From positions 1 to 9,105 of the forward strand of contig CAJBSR010000369.1 of the NCBI GenBank assembly GCA_903958285.1: a DNA stretch of 9,105 nucleotides. Reading direction: 5' to 3'. Shown here one piece after another: positions 1 through 5,219 of this stretch. Source of the DNA: an uncultured Sphingomonadales bacterium. GTDB lineage: Bacteria; Pseudomonadota; Alphaproteobacteria; Sphingomonadales; Sphingomonadaceae. Every line of letters starts with the position of its first letter. Position 1 is the first letter of the stretch. Below the pieces are notes generated by a model. That model saw only the letters and a program-made list of their open reading frames with translations, was not told where the DNA came from and searched no databases. The translations under genes were made by a program, and so were the position numbers.

Positions 1-2
1 AC

Positions 3-692
3 TTACACGCCGTTGTTGAGCACCAGATCGACGATGGTGCCACCGGCTTCGGCGGGCGTCAGTATGACATAATATGCCGCGCCGTCGGCGCGTGTGCCGC
101 CGACCAATGTTTCGCGGCCTTTGACCTGTGTTGAGGAGGCAAAGCCGCTGCGTTTGGTTTGGCCGATGTAGAAGTCGATTACCGCGCGCTGCGGGGCAGG
201 TGTGGTGAAGGTGATGGCGCGCAGCTTGCAGCCCGGCATGTTGGACCCGGCAGCTTCATCCACCCGCGCGCGCGGGTAGAGAGGGACGTCGGCCGGAATA
301 CGGTTGGCCCATTGCATCGAATAATCGACATCAAGCCCGCAGCCAGTGAACTTGTCGCGCGCTGCCGTTGCCTGATTGGCCGCGATCTGCCCTAATGTTG
401 GATTGGCCGGGCGTTCTGCCGCAGCACTTGGCCCCGTCGTTTCAACCGGCACCGGCGCTGTCATCGGCGCGTCGGCGGGCTTGACCGCATTGCGGTTTGC
501 CATGTTGGCAAGCGAGGGATCGACCATGATCTGATCTTCCAATGCGGTCGTCAGGACGGGATCGGCATTGCCCTTGCCGAGCAGCCGTTCATCCAGCTTG
601 TCCGCTTTGGCATCTGTCGGCGTATCATTGCCGCACGCCGCCACGCCCAAAAGGCAGGCCCCGAGAAGCAGAGAGGAAAGAACGCGTCGCAT
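3..692 (-). CDS. Putative outer-membrane-type lipoprotein, unknown function
   Basis: 229-aa lipoprotein of unknown function. A lipoprotein signal peptide is visible: MRR, a hydrophobic stretch, then a lipobox V17-A-A-C20 with Gly at +2, which fits lipidation at C20 and release to the outer membrane (the +2 rule is from enterobacteria and may differ here). Residues about 21-105 are low in complexity and rich in Ala, Pro, Asp and Thr, probably a disordered linker. From about residue 130 comes a compact domain with an ADVPLYPRA motif, then TFTTPAP and VIDFY, resembling the C-terminal half of the neighbouring lipoprotein at 791-1336. The start is well supported: AGGAG (minus strand, 699-703) lies 6 nt upstream of the ATG. 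The stop is at the very edge of the window, so the gene is complete. I recognise no named family. It lies 98 bp downstream of the second lipoprotein gene and may be co-transcribed with it. Confidence 0.8.
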   Translation of the reverse strand: MRRVLSSLLLGACLLGVAACGNDTPTDAKADKLDERLLGKGNADPVLTTALEDQIMVDPSLANMANRNAVKPADAPMTAPVPVETTGPSAAAERPANPTLGQIAANQATAARDKFTGCGLDVDYSMQWANRIPADVPLYPRARVDEAAGSNMPGCKLRAITFTTPAPQRAVIDFYIGQTKRSGFASSTQVKGRETLVGGTRADGAAYYVILTPAEAGGTIVDLVLNNGV

Positions 693-790
693 AGCAAACT
701 CCTTAGCAGGAGATGGTTATGCAGCCGCTAACGCTGCGGATGCGCGGAAAATATGGGTAAACGCGCCCGAATTCGGGGTTAACGCAGCGC

Positions 791-1336
791 TCAGGCGGGC
801 TTTTTGGCGTCCAGAACGACGATTCCGGTCGTTGAACCGCCCTTGTCCGGCGCAAATGTCATCGTGAAGGGCGTGCCGTCCTTGGTCTTGCCGGTCAGCG
901 ATTCGCCCGAGATCTTGGCGGCGACACCCTTTTCGGCAAAGGCTTTGACGAACCAGTCCCGCACCGGTTTAGGTTCGGCTGGTGCTGTGTAGATAATCTG
1001 GACGCGGCTCTTATCGCCCGCGCCGGACGCATCGCCCTGCACATTGATGCTGGCGACAGTGGACCCCGGATACAGCTTCACACCGTCTATATCGAAATTG
1101 CTGTCCTTCAGCATGACCTTGGGCAGGCGGACATTGGCATCAAAGCCCGGCAAATTGACGGAGACTTTGCCCGTATCGCCATCCGCCGTGATGCGGACGT
1201 CCTCGCCTTTCTCTCCCTTCGCCGCAACATTGATGTTGGTGCCGCTGGCATTCCCATCCGCGCCATCTGCCGATGATTGTGACTCACAGGCGGCTAGGCC
1301 AATGACGAGCGGGAGAAGCAAAAGAGGGGAACGCAT
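791..1336 (-). CDS. Putative lipoprotein, probable paralogue of the adjacent lipoprotein
   Basis: 181-aa lipoprotein of unknown function. The reading frame stays open to 1378, but the ATG at 1336 is the better start: it has AGGAG 7 nt upstream, it begins directly with a signal peptide (MRSPLLLL), and the upstream codons fall in the promoter. The lipobox is L14-A-A-C17. Residues 18-35 are Ser/Gly/Ala-rich. Residues about 36-85 alternate short hydrophobic and polar stretches (INVAAKG, VRITADG, VSVNLPG), suggesting a beta-rich segment like the DUF4097/DUF2807 type; that is impression only. The C-terminal half has VKLYPGST, YTAPAEP and VRDWF, in the same order and spacing as in the lipoprotein at 3-692. 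A strong sigma-70-like promoter overlapped by an inverted repeat sits directly upstream, so the gene is probably regulated. Confidence 0.82.
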   Translation of the reverse strand: MRSPLLLLPLVIGLAACESQSSADGADGNASGTNINVAAKGEKGEDVRITADGDTGKVSVNLPGFDANVRLPKVMLKDSNFDIDGVKLYPGSTVASINVQGDASGAGDKSRVQIIYTAPAEPKPVRDWFVKAFAEKGVAAKISGESLTGKTKDGTPFTMTFAPDKGGSTTGIVVLDAKKPA

Positions 1337-1343
1337 GGAAAGT

Positions 1344-1348
1344 CTCCT
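1344..1348 (-). promoter_or_regulatory. Ribosome binding site fixing the start at 1336
   Basis: AGGAG on the minus strand, 7 nt before the ATG at 1336. It argues against the 14-codon upstream extension of this reading frame. Confidence 0.75.
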
Positions 1349-1351
1349 AGC

Positions 1352-1371
1352 TGTATTATCAAAATAATACA
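1352..1371. promoter_or_regulatory. Inverted repeat, probable operator over the -10 box
   Basis: Perfect 8-bp arms TGTATTAT and ATAATACA are separated by 4 bp (CAAA on the plus strand). The element is strikingly AT-rich in a GC-rich region. One arm contains the -10 hexamer of the lipoprotein promoter; the other covers the expected transcription start. Such placement is typical of a repressor operator. The binding protein is not encoded in the window. A dimeric GntR-, MarR- or TetR-type repressor would fit the symmetry, but this is inference. Confidence 0.5.
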
Positions 1372-1391
1372 CTTGCACAAGGTGGCGTCAA
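1364..1391 (-). promoter_or_regulatory. Sigma-70-like promoter of the lipoprotein gene at 791-1336
   Basis: On the minus strand, a -35 box TTGACG (1386-1391) is separated by 16 bp from a -10 box TATTAT (1364-1369). Transcription would start near 1357, giving a leader of about 20 nt that contains the AGGAG ribosome binding site. This is the best match to the housekeeping promoter consensus that I found in the window. The -10 box lies within the inverted repeat at 1352-1371. Confidence 0.55.
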
Positions 1392-1437
1392 GCCGGTTCC
1401 CCTTGCAATCAAGCTTAGGGCTGCGCACATTCATCTC

Positions 1438-1659
1438 ATGCGCAATCTCATTTCCCTGCTGATCGGCTTTGTCGCCCTGATCCTTGCCGCCATCGCCTTC
1501 TTTCCGCTTTTGGGTTGGGCGAATTGGGCGATCATTCCGCTGGCGGTGATTGGTCTGGGCATTGGCGCCACGTCTGACAAGACGGCGGGCCGCAACCTCA
1601 ATATCGTGGTGATCGTCATTGGCCTGATCCGCCTGTCGATTGGTGGCGGGATTATTTAG
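1438..1659 (+). CDS. Small hydrophobic inner-membrane protein
   Basis: 73-aa membrane protein of unknown function. Three hydrophobic segments can be seen: about residues 4-25 (ending FFPLLG), 27-43 (WAIIPLAVIGLGIG) and 55-72 (IVVIVIGLIRLSIGG). They are joined by a short polar stretch around SDKTAGRN. This suggests two or three transmembrane helices and no soluble domain. Small proteins of this look are common in sphingomonads, a recollection I cannot verify here. There is no good Shine-Dalgarno before the ATG (the nearest AGGG is about 17 nt away), so the start is less certain. The stop overlaps the stop of the convergent PilZ gene by 4 bp. The gene is divergent from the lipoprotein at 791-1336 and could share regulatory sequence with it. 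Confidence 0.7.
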   Translation: MRNLISLLIGFVALILAAIAFFPLLGWANWAIIPLAVIGLGIGATSDKTAGRNLNIVVIVIGLIRLSIGGGII

Positions 1660-1982
1660 CCAGCCCGAAAGCCAATACTCTGGCGCAAGCGTTGCTCGCT
1701 GACGGGATTGATGAAGGCCCCGCCGACATCGCCGTCTTTGGACCAGACGATACGGGCAACCACCATTCCGATTCCGGCTATTTTCAGCCTGATGATCGAT
1801 CCGGGTGGAATATGGCGTCCGATCCGGGCGCGGAAGCCGGACAGGGAGATGTCGGTGACGACAACATCGGCACCCTGAAAGCCTGTCCCGGCCAACGTTG
1901 CATCCTTGGCGAGATCATAGCGGGGCGACCGCCGACGGTCTGGCGCAAAATTCTGGACAGCGAGGCGTGCGGCAAGATGCAT
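1656..1982 (-). CDS. PilZ-domain protein, probable c-di-GMP receptor
   Basis: 108-aa cytoplasmic protein consisting essentially of one PilZ domain. Both halves of the c-di-GMP binding signature are present: RxxxR (R17-R-S-P-R21) and (D/N)xSxxG (D44-I-S-L-S-G49). The domain continues with PPGSIIRLKI and ends in the usual hydrophobic strand and a GxxF-like end (VGGAF). PilZ proteins change conformation on binding cyclic di-GMP and act on motility, exopolysaccharide or envelope targets. With no second domain, this one must act through a partner. The frame also has an ATG at 1991, but that lies only 1 nt from the AGGA, whereas the ATG at 1982 is 10 nt from it, so I chose 1982. The gene is divergent from the bactofilin gene and converges on, and overlaps by 4 bp, the small membrane-protein gene. 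Confidence 0.87.
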   Translation of the reverse strand: MHLAARLAVQNFAPDRRRSPRYDLAKDATLAGTGFQGADVVVTDISLSGFRARIGRHIPPGSIIRLKIAGIGMVVARIVWSKDGDVGGAFINPVSEQRLRQSIGFRAG

Positions 1983-1992
1983 ATCAGTCATT

Positions 1993-1996
1993 TCCT
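1993..1996 (-). promoter_or_regulatory. Ribosome binding site deciding the PilZ start
   Basis: AGGA on the minus strand. It lies 10 nt before the ATG at 1982 but 1 nt before the ATG at 1991, which favours the inner start. Confidence 0.45.
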
Positions 1997-2120
1997 ACAG
2001 CGATGGTATCTCAAACAGGTTAAAGAGCTGTAATTGACTGAAAATGCGCCAGATTTGGCGAATCGCCCCGCCCCGTCCTACATCTGCGGCAAGAGACACA
2101 ATCGCAGGAGTTAGTGAGCG

Positions 2121-2516
2121 ATGGCATGGGGTAATAAATCATCGGACGCGGCACCGCGCACAGGCGGCGGCATGTCGTTCATCGGTGCAGAGGTTTCCAT
2201 CACCGGGAATATCAGCGCCTCGGGCGATCTCCATCTGGATGGCGCCGTGCAGGGGGACATTGCCTGTGCGGCGTTGACGATCGGCGCTTCGGGCCAGGTA
2301 AAGGGCAACGTGCTTGCCCAGCGCGCGACCATCGCAGGCGCTGTCGAAGGCGCGATTGTTGCGACCGAACTCGTCATTGAACGGGCCGCGCGCATCGCGG
2401 GTGATGTCTCTTATGAGAGCATTTCGATTGAAACCGGCGCGCGCGTTGACGGCCGCCTGTCGCAAAAGGCGGCGCAATCTGGCGAACTTAAGCTGGTCTC
2501 GGCCGGCGGCGAGTAA
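2121..2516 (+). CDS. Bactofilin (polymer-forming cytoskeletal protein)
   Basis: 131-aa bactofilin, a protein that self-assembles without nucleotides into membrane-associated filaments or patches that position cell-wall and envelope enzymes. The polar N-terminus (residues 1-17) is followed by the family's regular beta-helical core, about 18-115. Here short hydrophobic strands alternate with Gly-rich turns: FIGAEVSITGNISASGDL, LDGAVQGDI, LTIGASGQVKGNV, ATIAGAVEGAI, ARIAGDV, ARVDGRL. A short tail ends the protein. AGGAG sits 10 nt before the ATG. Bactofilin genes are often next to an M23 peptidase gene; none is seen here. Instead the divergent neighbour is a PilZ protein. Expression may end at the hairpin 12 nt past the stop codon. 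Confidence 0.92.
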   Translation: MAWGNKSSDAAPRTGGGMSFIGAEVSITGNISASGDLHLDGAVQGDIACAALTIGASGQVKGNVLAQRATIAGAVEGAIVATELVIERAARIAGDVSYESISIETGARVDGRLSQKAAQSGELKLVSAGGE

Positions 2517-2528
2517 ATTTCCGCGTCC

Positions 2529-2559
2529 GGCGTTGCGCAGAAATCAAATGCGCAACGCC
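2529..2559 (+). terminator. Perfect 11-bp hairpin downstream of the bactofilin gene
   Basis: GGCGTTGCGCA and its exact reverse complement TGCGCAACGCC flank a 9-nt AT-rich loop, beginning 12 nt after the bactofilin stop codon. The position and stability suggest a transcription terminator or an mRNA 3'-end stabiliser. No T-run follows (the next bases are TGCAACCTGAG), so it is not a standard intrinsic terminator. It also lies within 25 bp of the oxygenase start and could instead act on that gene's leader. Confidence 0.45.
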
Positions 2560-2582
2560 TGCAACCTGAGTAAACGGTCGGC

Positions 2583-3530
2583 ATGACCGAAACGCTCAAG
2601 AACCTGCCGACCCTCTCTTTGGCTTCCCAAGACCGTGATCCTGAAGGCTTTGCCCAAGCCTTTGGGGACTCGTTTCGCACATTCGGCTTTGCGGTCATCA
2701 CCGATCACGGCGTGGACCGCGCGCTGATCGACAAGGCGTGGGAACAGACACGGCTGTTGTTTGAACTGCCCGAAGAGGTGAAGCGGTCCTATTACACATC
2801 GGAGCTGGCGGGGCAGCGGGGCTACACGCCCTTTGGCACGGAAATCGCCAAGGATGCCGACCATGTGGACCTGAAGGAATTCTGGCATGTCGGGCGGGAT
2901 CTACCGCCCGAACACCGGTTCCGCGATCATATGCCCGACAATATCTGGCCCGCCGAACTGCCGGAATTCCGCGCCACGTTTGAAGCGATGTATGCGGCGT
3001 TTGACGCGGCCGGTAACCGGCTGCTGTCGGCCATCGCCCGCTATCTCGGCCTTGCGCCCGACTGGTTTGATCCCGCCGTCGCTTATGGCAATTCGGTCAT
3101 GCGGCTCTTGCACTATCCGCCCATTCCCAAGGACGCGCCGGGCATTCGTGCAGGCGCGCATGGCGATATCAATCTGATCACGCTGTTGCTGGGGGCTGAA
3201 GAGGGCGGGCTGCAACTGCTCACCCGTCAGGGCGACTGGCTGTCGATCACGCCGCCTGAGGGCGCGATGGTCATCAATTCCGGGGACATGCTGGAACGGC
3301 TGACCAATAATCATCTGCCCGCAACCATCCACCGCGTCCTCAATCCACCACCGGAGCGGCGCCACATTCCGCGCTATTCTATGCCCTTCTTCCTGCATCT
3401 CGCGTCCGATGTCCTCATCGAAACGCTGCCGGGTTGCGTGGATGCGGAGCACCCCAATCTTTACCCCGACCCGATCACCGCGAACGACTTCCTCGTCCAG
3501 CGGCTGATCGAGATCGGGCTGAAGAAATAA
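2583..3530 (+). CDS. 2-oxoglutarate/Fe(II)-dependent oxygenase, isopenicillin N synthase family
   Basis: 315-aa cytosolic non-haem iron oxygenase. The N-terminal DIOX_N-like region (about 8-125) has FRTFGFAVITDHGVD and RGYTPFGTE. The C-terminal 2OG-Fe(II) domain follows (about 165-275). The iron ligands are visible as H193-x-D195 (GAHGDINLIT) and H250 (ATIHRV). The co-substrate-binding RxS is R264-Y-S266. All key residues are present and the length is normal, so it should be active. The family hydroxylates, desaturates or cyclises small molecules, and genuine isopenicillin N synthase is only one member. There is no peptide synthetase nearby, so penicillin synthesis is not suggested and the substrate is unknown. 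The ribosome binding site is weak. The gene follows the bactofilin gene by 66 bp, with a hairpin between them, and converges on the DUF2147 gene with a 6-bp gap. Confidence 0.88.
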   Translation: MTETLKNLPTLSLASQDRDPEGFAQAFGDSFRTFGFAVITDHGVDRALIDKAWEQTRLLFELPEEVKRSYYTSELAGQRGYTPFGTEIAKDADHVDLKEFWHVGRDLPPEHRFRDHMPDNIWPAELPEFRATFEAMYAAFDAAGNRLLSAIARYLGLAPDWFDPAVAYGNSVMRLLHYPPIPKDAPGIRAGAHGDINLITLLLGAEEGGLQLLTRQGDWLSITPPEGAMVINSGDMLERLTNNHLPATIHRVLNPPPERRHIPRYSMPFFLHLASDVLIETLPGCVDAEHPNLYPDPITANDFLVQRLIEIGLKK

Positions 3531-3536
3531 GCGGGC

Positions 3537-3950
3537 TTACGGCGCCGGTGTGAACTTCACGGCCTTGCAGAAGGGGCCGACACAGCCTTTCACCTTCAAA
3601 GAGCCGTCGGCCATTTTGACCATGGTGGAGCGATAGGTTTTGCCCGCGCGTGGATCGTAAATCTTGCCTTCCCATTCGCCGCCGGCGTCCTTGAAGTCGG
3701 ACAGAATGACGAGACCCTCAATCGGGCGGGACCGCAGGTTCGGGTCAGGGTTGTTGGTGTCAAGCGCACGTCCACCACCCGGTGGCCCTTTGATGATCTT
3801 GGCGATCTTTCCGCAGACAACGGGGCCGCATGGTCCGATGAGGACGATGCTGTCCTTGCCATCTGTGTAATAGCGCCCGGCAACAGGAACGGCGGCAAAA
3901 GACGGTGCTGCCAGCGCGGCACAGGCAATGATGAATGGGGCAAGACGCAT
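3537..3950 (-). CDS. Secreted DUF2147 family protein
   Basis: 137-aa exported protein. A signal peptide is clear (MRLAPFIIACAALAAPSFA, cleavage expected before AVPVAG). The mature part matches the DUF2147 pattern: GRYYTDGKDSIVLI, then PCGPVVCGKIAKI, LDTNNPDPNLRSRPIEGL, GEWEGKIYDPRAGKTY and a final DGSLKVKGCVGPFC. Four cysteines could form two disulfides (two in the CGPVVC segment and two in CVGPFC). DUF2147 proteins are small periplasmic proteins thought to fold as a lipocalin-like beta barrel; their function is not established. The reading frame can be opened by a GTG at 3968, but AGGAG lies 7 nt before the ATG at 3950 and overlaps the extension, so 3950 is the start. It is divergent from the beta-helix operon, with about 63 bp between them. 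Confidence 0.88.
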   Translation of the reverse strand: MRLAPFIIACAALAAPSFAAVPVAGRYYTDGKDSIVLIGPCGPVVCGKIAKIIKGPPGGGRALDTNNPDPNLRSRPIEGLVILSDFKDAGGEWEGKIYDPRAGKTYRSTMVKMADGSLKVKGCVGPFCKAVKFTPAP

Positions 3951-3957
3951 CGATATA

Positions 3958-3962
3958 CTCCT
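3958..3962 (-). promoter_or_regulatory. Ribosome binding site fixing the DUF2147 start
   Basis: AGGAG on the minus strand, 7 nt before the ATG at 3950. It rules against the upstream GTG at 3968. Confidence 0.75.
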
Positions 3963-4013
3963 CAACACAGTTTTCTTCTTGGCTTACACCTATGTCAGTG
4001 CGATGAATACGCC

Positions 4014-5219
4014 ATGAAATGGAGAGCGATGCAAGCCGCAGTGATAGCCTTAATGGCTACTGCGCACGTTCAGGCGGGCACTTTTCGTGTCGAACCGGGC
4101 GATGGAGCACAGGAACGGCTGCAGGCCGCCCTGATTGAGGCGAAACCCGGCGACATTGTCGACATCGGCGCGGGGCGGTTTGACCTGACCGATGGCCTGT
4201 CGCTCGATGTGAACGGTGTGACCGTTAGGGGCGCCGGGCCAGCGGCCACCATCCTCAGTTTTAAAGGCCAAAAGGGCGCAGGCGAAGGCCTGCTCGTGAC
4301 CTCGGATGACGTGGTCCTGCGCGACTTTGCCGTGGAAGATTCACGCGGCGACGGCATCAAGTCCAAGGGTGCAGACCGCATCGTCTATCGCAATGTTCGT
4401 GTCGAATGGACCGGCGGCCCCAAGGAAACCAATGGCGCCTACGGTCTTTACCCGGTCGAATCGACCGATGTGCTGATCGACGGCGCCGTCGTGAAGGGTG
4501 CGTCAGACGCCGGCATCTATGTTGGCCAGTCGAAGAACATCATCGTCCGCAATTCCACCGCGATGTACAATGTCGCCGGGATTGAGATTGAGAACAGCTA
4601 TAGCGCCGACGTGCATTCCAACCTCGCCATGCACAATACCGGCGGCATCCTCGTCTTCGATCTGCCCAATCTGCCGCAGCAGGGCGGGCATTCCATCCGC
4701 GTTTTTTCCAACCGCGTGGAAAAGAACGACACGCCCAATTTCGCGCCCAAGGGCAATATCGTGGCCAGCGTGCCGACCGGCACCGGCGTGATGGTGATGG
4801 CCAATCGCGACGTCCATGTGTTCAACAATATCCTTGGCGAAAACGGCACGACCAATGTGATGATCGTCGCCTATCAGACGGCCTTCAACGACAAGAATTA
4901 TGATCCCAGCGCGCGTGACATCGTCGTGCGGGACAATCAGCACGGCCGCGCCGGATGGGCACCCGCCTTCCCGGGCGGGGCTGAACTGGCGGCAGCGCTT
5001 GGCGGCAATTTTCCGTCCGTGCTGTGGGATGGCGTTGGCGGTACTGCGGCCAATGTGCATCTCAAGGACCCTGTGCTGACGGTGTCGCTCAACCTGCCTG
5101 CGCAAGGGGCGGCTATCTCTCTGGCGCAACCGGCGGCTTACGCCCCGCCGTCCACGTCGCCTGCCAAGGACCTGCCGACCATCCTCATGCCGGCAGCCAT
5201 GGAGGCCGCGACCAAGTGA
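4014..5219 (+). CDS. Secreted parallel beta-helix protein (TIGR03805-like)
   Basis: 401-aa exported protein. The signal peptide ends around HVQA (residue 21). A short N-terminal domain (RVEPGDGAQERLQAALIEAKPGDIVDIGAG) is typical of right-handed beta-helix proteins. Repeated helix turns follow from about residue 60 to 310: VTVRGAG, VVLRDFAVEDS, IVYRNVRVEW, VLIDGAVVKGASDAGIYV, IIVRNSTAMYNVAGIEIENS, VHVFNNIL, IVVRDNQ. This fits the TIGR03805 family, which recurs as a two-gene pair with the cytochrome-like family encoded next; the pair's function is not known. The fold resembles carbohydrate-active enzymes, but I cannot assign catalytic residues. An inner ATG at 4029, preceded by GGAG 4 nt away, is an alternative start that leaves the signal peptide intact. 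The last codons hold the ribosome binding site and start of the cytochrome gene, with a 4-bp overlap. Confidence 0.87.
   Translation: MKWRAMQAAVIALMATAHVQAGTFRVEPGDGAQERLQAALIEAKPGDIVDIGAGRFDLTDGLSLDVNGVTVRGAGPAATILSFKGQKGAGEGLLVTSDDVVLRDFAVEDSRGDGIKSKGADRIVYRNVRVEWTGGPKETNGAYGLYPVESTDVLIDGAVVKGASDAGIYVGQSKNIIVRNSTAMYNVAGIEIENSYSADVHSNLAMHNTGGILVFDLPNLPQQGGHSIRVFSNRVEKNDTPNFAPKGNIVASVPTGTGVMVMANRDVHVFNNILGENGTTNVMIVAYQTAFNDKNYDPSARDIVVRDNQHGRAGWAPAFPGGAELAAALGGNFPSVLWDGVGGTAANVHLKDPVLTVSLNLPAQGAAISLAQPAAYAPPSTSPAKDLPTILMPAAMEAATK
5201..5205 (+). promoter_or_regulatory. Ribosome binding site for the GTG-started cytochrome gene
   Basis: GGAGG lies inside the end of the beta-helix gene, 10 nt before the GTG at 5216. 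It supports that start over the far upstream in-frame ATG at 5024 and the later ATG at 5234. Confidence 0.55.

Noticed and set aside
766..777. Perfect 12-bp palindrome CCCGAATTCGGG between the two lipoprotein genes
   Set aside because: With no central spacer it cannot form a hairpin, and one or more 12-bp palindromes are expected by chance in 9 kb; no promoter is recognisable next to it.
2020..2034. TTAA-N7-TAAT, resembling the CtrA cell-cycle regulator site TTAA-N7-TTAA
   Set aside because: The second half-site does not match and AT-rich half-sites arise easily in an intergenic region.
2034..2039. TTGACT as a -35 box for the bactofilin gene
   Set aside because: At 16-18 bp downstream there is only GGCGAAT-like sequence, so no acceptable -10 box.
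2583..3530. Isopenicillin N synthase proper, implying beta-lactam synthesis
   Set aside because: Only the general family motifs are seen and there is no ACV synthetase or other beta-lactam gene in the window.
4503..5129. Antisense open frame of 208 codons opposite the beta-helix gene
   Set aside because: His/Asp-rich translation caused by the third-position GC bias of the real gene; no family resemblance.
5024..5215. 64-codon N-terminal extension of the cytochrome gene
   Set aside because: It lies inside the beta-helix gene in another frame, would bury the signal peptide, and a GTG with a good ribosome binding site exists at 5216.
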